Source: Trichoplax sp. H2 (taxonomy: Eukaryota; Placozoa; Uniplacotomia; Trichoplacea). From it: a DNA stretch of 64,000 nucleotides. The first letter of the stretch is position 1, and every line of letters begins with the position of its first letter. The stretch is taken from positions 106,416-170,415 of the forward strand of contig NOWV01000170.1 of the NCBI GenBank assembly GCA_003344405.1, in the 5' to 3' direction. Position numbers and translations under genes: made by a program. Of the stretch, positions 1-10,994 are shown one piece after another. The notes below the pieces were generated by a model, which saw only the letters and a program-made list of their open reading frames with translations, did not search any database and had not been told where the DNA came from.

Positions 1-17
1 GTAAGTATCTACCAAGT

Positions 18-1166
18 TCATTCCTCACTTCCTGCCAACATCTTAGTAAGTGGATATCTTGAATAAGATATACTCAACAGATATTCTTGTAAGCCAGTCG
101 GCATGGAATTATAATGTCTTGTTAAAAATGAAAAAGCATATTCATCCAAGGAATTTGCATGGAATACAGCTTTTTCAATTGCAAGCAGTACATCCTCCGT
201 TTTGTAATCTTCAGCTGTAAACTCCAGCTTATTGAAACAAAACTTCATAACTATAAATGTGGTTAAAATAATTTTATATGAGGACAAGATAGATATCAGA
301 TAGCTTCTAATCAAATCTAAATCTAATGGAAATAAATATGAACTGCATTGTCAAATCTTACATTTAACAAAATAAGAATCTCCATGTTCTTCGTACGTCT
401 CTTGATCTAAAGTTTGCCACATAACTTCACTTTTTCTAGCTATAGCGTCATCGGATGGTATTAAATTAGTAGTAGTAATCTCATTTAGAATGCTTATTAT
501 TTTAACATCGCTGTCTATCTCTCGTAAATCTTCTCGCAAAGATTTGCAAAATGCTTCTAAGCCAAACATTGCCATATTAAAAGGGACAAATTCAGGATGA
601 CCAATTCGACTTGCCGAAGATAAGATATTAATAATTCTACCGTGGCTCTTTTTTATTAGTGGTAAGAATGCTCGAATTAGCTCGATAGAATTCCATAGAT
701 TGTTTTCTAACTCAATTTTACTTTCTTTAACTGAAAACCATTCTACTCCTGCTATAGCAAATGATGGCGGACAATTTATGATTGCCCATAATTGCTCATG
801 AGATAATTTCTTCTGGATAAGATTAGCGGTAGCTTTTGGCTTTTTAGCATCTAACCTTACAGTCTTAAGACGATTTGAGCATGCTTTAATTAACGCTTCT
901 TCGCCTTTAGCTGTGATACATGCAGCATAAACGCACAATCCTAAACGGTCGAAATGCTTTACGATAGTCGAGGCAATTCCATGATCAGCATATGCAACCA
1001 ATATCGTTTTATTAAGATAACCTCGAATAAAGGCCGGCTTGCGGAATAACTTCCAGATCACAATGAAAGTAAAGACTGTAACGATAGTAATCACGCATAG
1101 CACTTTTCTATCGTGAAAGTCAATCTGGTTTACCTTAGCATTCAAATTTGTCAATCTAGAGTACAA
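18..1166 (-). CDS. BDH1-like: BDH1-like short-chain dehydrogenase (SDR9C family), probable pseudoenzyme
   Basis: Two exons: 1166-362 (ATG at 1166) and 250-18 (stop TGA at 18-20). The donor reads GTAAGA and the acceptor TTATAG; the phases match and give 345 residues, close to the length of BDH1 (about 343). A hydrophobic segment lies near residues 23-40, followed by a Rossmann-like domain. The middle (LWNSIELIRAFLPLIKKSHG, then INILSS) and the C-terminal region (MWQTL, GDSYF) follow 3-hydroxybutyrate dehydrogenase and retinol dehydrogenases. Key residues are lost. The TGxxxGxG loop reads AYADHGIA, NNAG reads NCPP, and the catalytic YxxxK reads FNMAM (Phe196, Met200); Ser183 remains. I infer an inactive or repurposed membrane protein. 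The family oxidises or reduces hydroxybutyrate, steroids or retinoids with NAD(P), so that activity should not be assumed. Exon structure is intact, so it is not obviously a pseudogene. Confidence 0.85.
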
Positions 1167-2513
1167 GCATATTATGAGTTTGAATAATCGATATCAAAGA
1201 ACTTATTAAAACTGAAGCTATAGAAGTAAATTAATCACTCATGGCTTATTCATTGTACTAATACATACTTTACGTTTGCTATCTTACCTAGATTTTATTA
1301 GGGCCTCCATGGATTGCTATTTGGTTATCAAATATACTCGTGTTGCGTAGTCAAAAGTGATACTGACACACTATAATATGATCTGAAGCAAGGTACTAGC
1401 ATTTGTGATACCCATGCTAGTATAAACTGTTCATATTTTAACACAAGAATCGAGGGCTATAGCTAATTGATTAATTCAGCTACAATCTGTTGTGATAGCT
1501 TGACCATATGGTTCATCAATGAATAAATAATACTTTATTAGATATCATAACCATAATATCGGATCTATGTTTGTCGAAATAAACACCTTATTTGCTATTA
1601 AATGATCGATCCTATGTACTGTATAATAGTACGATAGGAGAAATGTACCATGAAAAGCTTCATCATTAGAATTCTATCAACGGAGGAATTCCAGAATCTA
1701 ATGATTGACACTACATCGATACCAATCTTATAAAAACGGCATTGCTGTAATCTAGAGACCCTCTATCATAGAGGGTCTCTACTGTAATCTATACAGCAAT
1801 GTAACCTTTAAAAATCAATTTTTATAGTTAGATTATCTATAACTTTTGTAACAGACGAACAAAAATACCTCTGAAGTCAAGTAACAACGGTTAAACATCA
1901 GACATAAATATCAAATACATTTTAAATTAAAATATCTACAGATAATTTGACATGATCGCATTCGAATCACCTGAAACTCTCATCAACTAAAGTGCATAAC
2001 TACGCATAGATACTACAAAATACGTTGAAAATTCATTTGCAATACTATTAGTCCAAGCCTTTTAACAAACTACCAAATATTCGTGTAATACGTGTATGTT
2101 AGGCCGGATAAATTACGAATCTTTTCATTCTTTCATACTACAATATTTAATCACCTCAGTATTATTTGCGTAATTTAAGTGCTCGAAGTTTATCAACAAT
2201 TTCGGATATCACATCTGTATTCTCAATTTTCTCGCACATTTATAAATATAACAGAAATAAATATATATTTTGTATTTGATTAATAAGAATTTTCTGATAA
2301 CACCAATAAATTTTTGTTACAGTTTCGAAAATGATGTTAAAATTTTATAAAGGCCAAATTTAATCCCGATTATTGTCCTATCCATATTAACTACTTACAC
2401 TGAAGATATCGATATCAAATCAAGTGATCTATAATTTATATACATATTCTGCCGATTTTTGACAGTTTTATGAGATTAAGATCTACATTACACATCTAAG
2501 AAGGGACGATATC
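1167..2513. other. Intergenic between BDH1-like gene and GalNAc-transferase 3' end
   Basis: About 1.3 kb of AT-rich DNA with no convincing exon on either strand. It should hold the 5' region of the BDH1-like gene and the 3' UTR of the transferase. The only clear structure is the hairpin at 1740-1801. Confidence 0.6.
1740..1801. repeat. Imperfect inverted repeat (hairpin)
   Basis: The core is a perfect 11-bp stem (GAGACCCTCTA / TAGAGGGTCTC) around a 3-nt loop, TCA. Outer arms CATTGCTG / CAGCAATG extend the pairing, with several unpaired bases on the right arm. It could be a small inverted-repeat element or an RNA hairpin. No expression evidence is visible. Confidence 0.7.
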
Positions 2514-5500
2514 CTACTGAATAAATTGCCATTTTTGCTCAGGATCGTCATTACATATCTTCATTGTTATCATCATGTCATTAGTGTTTAATGCCAAACA
2601 CAGCCCTCGGGAGATATTATATATTCGCTTTTTCTATCAGATAAATAGAATTACCATTAAACTTAGAAAATATTCGTACTTAAATTTCAAGCACAGTATA
2701 ACTTACACGACCATATGCAGAAGATATATAATATTCTGTACCTTATCATAAATCCATTCTTGTGAACTTAGATTTCCACATTTCTTAAGTAAGGGGACAA
2801 TCGTACCACCAAAATGTGCTATGTCAGCACAGTACTTATGTAGCATGAGCATTCTCGTATTTAAATACATCCACTTCTAAAGTATTAAGCAGATATGAAA
2901 ATTATTAATGATGCTGCTGTGTATTAGATAGATTGAAATAAATTAATTAAGTAGTGTTGCTGACTTTGTTACGTAGATAGTATGTAGAACAGTTCAAAGA
3001 AAAATTTTGCTTTATTTGGTATAATTTATTACAGTCGAATAGCATTTATAAAACTAAAAATACAATTGCATTCATAATATTCTGGATATCAAGGTATTAC
3101 GAGGAAAACGTTCAGATACCACCCATTTCAATTGTAGTTGTATTTATAGCCTTGTACTTACTGCTTTTTCAATCTTCTTACATTGTCGAGCAAGCATTTT
3201 CTCTCCTTTGCGAAAGTTTTTAACTTTATTTGGTGCACTTAAGCAATATAAACTATTTCCAGCATTTCTTATCTAAGCAAAAAAGTCATAATGACAAATA
3301 ATTAATACCGAAATACTTTCTAAGTCGTGAGATTTTTTATGCGATATAATTAACTTGTCCAGTTTATAAATAGGACTACTAATTTCAACATTATACAGAA
3401 AAAATAGTTCTACTAACTTTGCCTTGCATTAAAGACTTTGTTTCAGGTGTTTTTAAGTTGTTAGTTACAAAAGAAATTCCTGATTTTTGTTGACGGATTT
3501 GTTCTGAGTCAGTTGGAAGGACAAGTTCTGGGTAAACCTCCTGTAAATACCAACGAAAGGGTTTGCAGTGGAGCGACTGTCTTAATTTCGTCCGATTACT
3601 GATATCTCCGTATAGCTTTCTATCACGCAAGTCAGGTCTTAGATTATAATAGAGTTCCTTGTAATCATCCATCCATACTTCAGCAACACGTTGAGAGTTT
3701 ATTTCCATGCTAAATTTCTTATTAGCTGTGCCATACGGTCTCCTTGTGCGAAATATATGACCAACACGTGAACATGGAGCGATCTTTAATTGGCCTCCAC
3801 ATTGCCATATTCTAAAAGAAATTTCTAAATTTTCTCCTCCCCATATTTCCATTTGATCATCATACGCACCAATCTGAAAAAAATATTGCTTACTCATAGC
3901 AAATAATCCACCAGCCATCGTAGGTGAACTAAAAATGGTACAAAATTAATAGATTCGCCATAAGAGCTTCATTTAAATTTAAATGTTAAAATTCTTCCAG
4001 TAAGCACGAAACGATTGAGAAAACAATGACTTAATTGGTTAACTAATTATCACATACCGAAATGGCTTTGTCGGACCGCTGTATAATGATTGAGGTACAG
4101 GTGCCCATGCAAAATGAAGGCCCCAACTGAATCCCCCACGTACAATGGGTGACGCAGTATATCGAAAGGTATCAAAGTTAATAATATCGATGATGGGACA
4201 AATGGCTGTTTGAGGATTTAATTTAATCTCAGCTACTAAAGGCTCCAACCATCCAGCATTGACTTCACAATGTGAATCTAGGAAAATAATAATTTCGCTA
4301 TTTGCCATTTTTGCACCAGTTAATCGAGAGCGAATTAATCCTTCTCTTTTATTGTTGCGAACAACTTTGACAATACCACTCAATGATGCTTTAACGATTG
4401 TCGCTACTTTACGATATAGATCTATCATGTATAACATGAATTAATTTGAAAAGAAAAAGTGTTAGAAAAAAGAAACTTAATTAGCAATTAAGAACTAATT
4501 TAATTACTGTAATCGACCCAAAATAATCCCTAGCCATCTTCTACGTTAAACATAAATTCATTTTAGTGGTCGTACAATACAATATCTATCGTCGCCTTTA
4601 GTAATCATTTATTTTCTATACAAATTTGATTCTTACCATACATTCATATAAACTATCTTTGTACAGTAATGATCTTATTGTAAACTAAAATTTGAGTTAC
4701 AATAATAATTGTAAATCATGCAAATATTGCAGAGTGTTGATTTTCTATCCTTACCTATAGAACTATAATCATCAATCAGTATGATTTCATGTACAAGATC
4801 TGTTGGCGATCGATCCAATACGCTATAAACAGTTCGAAATAAAGCTGAAAGAGCTTCTTCATGGAAACAAATAATAATACTGGCTGCTGGCAAATTGCTT
4901 TGGTTATAGAAAGTCCCTTCTAATCGACAGCTGTTGGATACGATAATAGATTATTAGCATAATCAGTATAGTGCAAGAACTCTGGCATAAACATACACGC
5001 ATGAGTAATCTAACAGTAATGAAGTACTAGAATAAAGTATCATCAACAGTTATATCAAGTTTTAATTAAGTTATGAATGGAACTGCAGTACCTTGGATGC
5101 CTTGTATCTGGTATATCACGTAAAAAACCAATCCGTTGGCTAAGTAATTCATTAAAAGCGTGCTTTTGATAGCCTTTTTGATAAAATTTCAGTTCAGAAG
5201 TAGTTCTAATCCTTCCCATCAGAGGTTGATCTTCAATTTTAGTTCTCTGCATAGAAATAAGATTGGCTTTTGTCCATCTGGCTACAGTCTACGAATGAAT
5301 GAAGATTCAGCATGCATTTAAATCATGTCAAATTTATTTTAATTTTATAACTACATATATAGTAAGCATTCTATTATTCGTGTAGTCCTTGTATTGCTAG
5401 AAACTGTTGATGTCATATCTGAGCAATCAACAGCTAATCTCTTTCGTTCGCATAATTACCAATTCTAGGGTTCAATATCGATTAACATGACATTCAATTG

Positions 5501-6647
5501 TATTACGATAGGTTATTTTAAAGTAAACTTGAAACTACCCGCATAATAGTAGTAATAACGTTATTATACTGGAAAGCGTTGACGTAGTATTGATTACCTG
5601 ATTTTGATGACTGCCTCCATTTAACGAATATGAAGAATTTGAGTTAGACTTAGAGTGTAGCTGTTCACGTATCGAATCATTCTTTACGTGCAATAAAGTT
5701 TCTCTATTCACCACTAATAATGTCCGGTTGTTGACAGTACTATTTTGCTTTAATTGTATGACAGGATGTGGCAATCGATGTTCAGTTTGATTAGTAGTAA
5801 GTTGGCTTGCATAAGATTTTAGCCTGGATCTATCCATGACTGATTGACTATTATTTTTCGAAGACTCAGCTAAGGTATTTTTCATTTTGAGCTCTTGTGT
5901 CTTGATAGCAGATGTCTTCTTTATTTTATCATTTAATCTATGATAGTTTACCCCTCTACTGATATTATAATGTGATTGACTGCTTTCGATTCCACTAGCA
6001 TTGATCGATCGATTGGTCGATTTCAAAGGAACGTTATTTGTATTATTAACTTCCTTTTTTGCCTGTTGATGCCATTTTTTTACTTTTCCAATGTTTATAG
6101 TAAGATTTCTGTCTTGGTATTGTTGTATAGTAGATGATGATACATTCTTTTCATCCGATGTGGTGGCAGTTTTATTGCTAAGAATTGGAGAACGTCTCTT
6201 CAGACTGTCCTTAGCAACATCAACTAGTAAACGTTGTTTGCCGTTGTGTTCAATAAAATTCCCTCTATACTTTACCTCTGTTGGACTGAGACTTTGAGAC
6301 TTTATAAGGCGATTTCGTTCTTTCATCGATTTAATTTTACTTTGATGATGAACCTTTGTCGTCTGTTTGTGATATCTCAATTCATCATCGGATTCTGAGC
6401 CTTTTTGAATACGAGGAATGGCATTAACATTTCGAATAATTTCCTTACTATCATCCCCAGCAATCTTTACGATAATTCGTTGTCGTTTATACCGTAGTTG
6501 CTGATCAAACCAAGGCGTTTTTGAATGAGTTGTATTACTGTAATGAGAATAAAATGCAAAAACGATACACCAAAATATCGTAGTAAGTACTAACGGACTG
6601 CATAACCTATATCGTCTGATTCTCCTCAATAAAGGCATGATTTCCAA
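2514..6647 (-). CDS. GALNT: Polypeptide N-acetylgalactosaminyltransferase with long stem and C-terminal lectin domain
   Basis: Eight exons, in coding order: 6647-5598, 5288-5092, 4930-4755, 4421-4058, 3928-3418, 3272-3162, 2876-2742, 2633-2514 (stop TAG 2514-2516). They join in phase to 887 residues. Golgi type II membrane enzyme that starts mucin-type O-glycosylation by moving GalNAc from UDP-GalNAc to Ser/Thr. Visible parts: transmembrane segment about 17-36; a basic, Ser/Asn-rich stem to about 350 with some 14 N-x-S/T sites; catalytic domain with [10 protein letters not shown], the metal-binding DSHCE motif, [11 protein letters not shown], and MAGGLF ... IWGGENLE; then a ricin-type lectin domain from about 767, with QEW and QKW repeat ends. 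The CLD motifs are altered (YCLS, YCAD, LCLA), so sugar binding may be weak. Length recalls GALNT5, but orthology is not established. The lectin exons are short and were found by splice phase. Confidence 0.93.
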
Positions 6648-9566
6648 TTTCGAATTTATTCCTAAACCATCTAGACCACTTTAACCAGAATATGAGCAAA
6701 CGTTTACTCCAATGTAGCGGTAGAAAACTATTGGGTGTTCAAAATTGAGGTTCGAATTGAATAATCAATACGAGCTCATCGTCGTCACTCCGTTATGTTA
6801 TGGGCATGATTAGGCCATGGCTAGTTAGAAGCGTTTGTTCGTCTACTGCAATTAATGATAGCATAACAACATTTTATAGTGATGACAATCGATTTGGCAG
6901 GTCTATATCACACTTAAATTACTGTCAAACTGTCATGTCCATTAGCTACTGTTGTCTTACTGTATAAGGAATTATTGATAATCAAAGCTTTTCAACATTA
7001 ACTTATTGTAAAAATAGGCTGAAATAATGATGATGATTGTCTCGTTGAACTCGATGATAAAGGCGTTTTCTTCCTGTTTCAATATTGAGTTAATTTGTTT
7101 ATAACCATGCTCTCTATTACTTTGAATTGGTCTAGTGATAGTGTCTTTATACCACTAGCTAGTCTTGGTACACCAAGAGTCTATTATAATCCAATTATAT
7201 AATTACTTTTACAATTTGTAAATAATAGCAGCCATGAGACAGGTGCAGCTTGTACAGCAGCCGGAGAGAGGGCTGGGTGTCATGGTGATGAACAGCAGTC
7301 GAATTGAACCAACCCAATCAATGGATACAAGGCTCATTTATTAACGGCTATTGGTCCTGTTTGCGTCTATAAGTTGCTATAGTCCGCCCAAAACGTTTTC
7401 TATCCTATGTTATTTCCAGAACCGATGGCGGGCTATTTTATAGCCTTTGCGGAAATGTTCTACCCACTGTATAGCCATACAACAGAATTCTGGCACTCTT
7501 TCAAGCCATCTGGAGCGACTCCAACCTTTCTCTTTTAGTATTTTCAATGTCATTGGCCTAGTTTATCCTATAATCACGATGGGAATACTTTAGATACCAC
7601 AGAGTGATATATAGCCAGTCAATTTTTGTACTCGTTTTACTATTAGCCATGCTAAGCCATCTGGAACGAACATGGTCTGTTGATGAAATGGCCCTAAGAT
7701 AGCCGTCTACTCTATGCTATAACATACAGGATGCATAACATAGACGAGTTTAGAGCTGTCTAGCCTATCATTCTTGTACTCTTTCACTCTCCATCATTTG
7801 GAAACGAGCATAGTCTGCTTGATGAAATGTTCTCTATGCTCTAGTACAATATATCCAGCAGTTTATATTGATACAGCGGATATTACAGATTAGATATACG
7901 CAACTCCAGCAACTGATCCCATTATAATAATTATCGAATTCTTACGCTCTTTTTTTATTATTAGCCATCTGAAATAAGCACAAATTGCCTTACAATGACT
8001 ATGGAAATATTCAATATATACTCTGTACACACTATAGCGATACAACCAGTAATTTTTGCACTCTCTCAACTACTTTCAGTCACCTAGAACGGAAGTGATC
8101 TCTTTCTAAATCTCTATTTAAAATATTCCATCTACGATAGTTTCCAATGCGCTTACGTAGTGATATAACTTTAGTTGTACACCTATTACTATTGTACTGT
8201 ATAATGAATGAACTATATACTCTATGTTATACAAGATCAGCACTACCGAGGACTCTAAAACAGTTGAAAGATGTTCCAACGTGTTGCCTTAAATTTTGCA
8301 GAAATGTACATTAAATTTAGCTCAAATTCCACGCAGATAAAAATCAGTACAACCATGAGCAATTGGCTCTTGATGTTTTGATTCCTTTTCATTGCAGTTT
8401 TGAGTCATTTTATATCTTTAAAATTTCGAATACAAACTATCAGTCACTGACATACTGTATGCACACTCGGTCTAACCAATTTAACAAGTCACATCGTGTT
8501 ACTTGTCTTATTACACAACTCCTAAATGAAAAAGGTCTCTGATCTACAGTATTGAATGTCCAATAATGTTCTCTATACAAGTTATATGCAACAGTACTGA
8601 AACCTCAAATAAATTTCTGACGTAATCGACTACTTGCCACGTATGCAATCCTGCACTAATACTTTACCTTGCTAGTTATAACAAACATACAAGTAGATTT
8701 CGCCCTTTGAGAACTATGATAGTAGCACCAGCTGCCCCAATGAACATCGAATGAAACTACTGTCAATCCTATAGTAATGCTTAACTCCCCATCAGATATA
8801 AAAGGAAATACCTACGCAAAAAGAATTTGACTCAATTTGTGTGCCATATGCCTCACATAAAAAGGCAACTGAAAACTACGGGGAAAGGCTTATCTAAACC
8901 TTTTTCATGAAATTGAAGTACCTTAGAGTACTAGACCAGTGTACAGTCACAATTTCGATACAGCAATACAACTCAAAAAGGAAATGTAAATCATCAGTCA
9001 ATTCGGATCCAAAATAGCAAGTAAACCCTATTTGTAAAACTTGACGTGTACAGTATACACCAAGCAAATGAATGCGCTTGACCTAGAATTTTATATTATA
9101 CAGATCTACAAAATACGATCCTCACATTAACACATTCGGCAATGGTTTAACTCTTTATTGAACAAAAAGTACAATCAGCGCCTATACGCGTTAAAAGACA
9201 ATACAACTACAATCGTCATTCCTCAAATGGTTCTAAAATACTTACAATCAGCACCAGCATAAATTATCGACAAAGGAACCAAAAATATCCAAAAATAACT
9301 AGTTCATTTCAGAAACGGACGAACACGCATCAGATTACATTAGTAACTAAGCGTACGACTTCTATCGGAAATACTACTTCCGTGATCGCGGACGGTGTCA
9401 CCAACATGAAGGAATCTTAGAATAAAGTTATGCTAGAATGTCACGAAAGGTGGAGATATTGTGGATTTGGAGATTAATATCGTCCTATAAATGTAATAAA
9501 TATGATTTAATCAATCTCGATTGAAGAAATAAACGCAAAAAGATACAGAATATAAATAATATAGTA
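6648..9566. other. Intergenic region with a decayed tandem repeat
   Basis: No exon recognised. It separates the 5' end of the GalNAc-transferase from the 3' end of tra2. The stretch 7430-8115 shows five diverged copies of a repeat (separate entry). The rest is ordinary AT-rich sequence and probably includes the tra2 3' UTR near 9100-9566. Confidence 0.5.
7430..8115. repeat. Diverged tandem array, five copies spaced about 110-180 bp
   Basis: A phrase like AGCCATCTGGAACGAGCATG recurs, with mutations, near 7505, 7655, 7791, 7971 and 8077. In most copies a TTGTACTCTTTCA-like phrase precedes it and a GAAATGTTCTCTATGCTATA-like phrase follows. Copies differ by many substitutions and small gaps, so this looks like an old array. 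Confidence 0.6.
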
Positions 9567-10994
9567 CTAACGCCTAGGTGATCTGGAATATGAACGCGAG
9601 CGGGATCTTCGGTACCTTCGCCTGTAAACGATAAATTAAGTTGTAGATTTTGCCGAGATTAGAAGCTAACCTTAACCCTCTCCACTTATATCCAATTAAG
9701 TGTTATACAATACAAGCAATACTTACGTTGGTTTACCCATATATATGCCAGGTGTTGGATTATGAGGACGTTTTGTCATTGAGAAATCAACTCGAATCCT
9801 GCGACCATCTAATTCATAACCATTGGTACTTTCTTTAGCCTACATGTATGTCATGACAATAAGCCATAGTACGATAACTGAAATTATTCCCACGCACTAA
9901 GAAGCATAATTATATCCATAATTCATTGAGATCTATTGCTAACCTCATAAGCATCGCGCTCATCTTCAAAGTAAACGAATCCAAACCCTCGTGAACGCCC
10001 AGTCTAATCATATTTATCAAACAATAAGTTCCAGGATAAGCAAAAATTAATGGATTCATTCAATTACCTGATGGTCATACACGATTTGGATATTTTCGAT
10101 ATCTCCATATTTTTCAAACAAGTCACGAAGTTCTCTTTCAGTTGTATACAAACTCAATCCAAATACACCCAAAACTCGGCAAGGTGAAGGATTAAGCTGT
10201 TAAGAATAGATAAAGTGTTCATTATCAAAGTATAATATTGCGATCATTGCAAGAAAATATTCTACTTGAAAATACTTTGAAATATGCACGTGATAATGTA
10301 ATGACTTGACTTACCCTGCTACGTTTTTCTCTCCTATAATAAGGTGATCTAGAACGTGAATACCTCGATCGCCGCCTTGGCGAACGAGATCTTGATCTTT
10401 CATATTTAACGCAAAGAATAAACATTTATAGCAAACTGACTAACATGATTCATCTAACAACTGCAAAATGTTATTGTTTCAACTGTATTCCTAAATAGCA
10501 CTGCATGACATTAATTTATACTACTTATACACTGAACAATTTCATGATATAGTCGAAGCCTACTACAAAGTAAAAAGCGTAGAATACCTTCTGCGTCGAG
10601 GAGAACGAGATCTTGATCTACGTTTTCGCCTTGGAGAGTAGGAACGAGATCGAGACGGTGAACGTGAACGCGATGCTGATCGAGAATAGGAACGGCGGCG
10701 CCTATAAGAACCTGATCTTGATCTCCTCTTCGATCTCGATGATGATCTCCGCCGGCGAGAACCCGAACGAGAGCGTGATGACACCTGAGAATGTGAATCT
10801 GACCGAGATCGGCGACGTTCATGATCAGAGTTTGATCTCGATCGCCTTTTACGATAAGAGTTTGATCTAGATCTTGATCTTCTTTTATTGTCAGGAGAAA
10901 TAGACCTGGACCTTGATTTCTTGCCTCTATCGTCTAGAGAGTCGTAATCACGATCTCTATCCTTTATGGACGAATGGCGGTCTTCCGTTGAGAG
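9567..10994 (-). CDS. TRA2: Transformer-2 (TRA2) SR-like splicing regulator, 5' exon missing
   Basis: Six exons found: 10994-10588, 10396-10315, 10196-10068, 10003-9944, 9839-9727, 9621-9567 (stop TAG 9567-9569). All phases agree. The product binds purine-rich exonic enhancers in pre-mRNA and promotes exon inclusion in the nucleus. Layout: a long N-terminal RS domain ([11 protein letters not shown] type), one RRM beginning [20 protein letters not shown] with RNP1 RGFGFVYF, then the Tra2 linker [15 protein letters not shown], and a short C-terminal RS tail ending SRSPRR. The linker after the RRM is diagnostic for Tra2. The first in-frame codon of the first exon listed (Leu) follows an acceptor with an in-frame stop just upstream, so a 5' exon with the ATG must lie beyond 10995; I could not identify it. 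Overlapping frames in the RS exon are shadows. Confidence 0.93.

Noticed and set aside
5535-5597. Open frame continuing past 5598 in GALNT exon 1
   Set aside because: A good donor (CAG|GTAATC) at 5598/5597 joins in phase to the next exon; the tail to 5535 is intron.
10511-10870. Other-frame open frames in the tra2 RS exon
   Set aside because: Low-complexity RS coding leaves the other frames open; the RS frame matches Tra2 and joins the RRM exons in phase.
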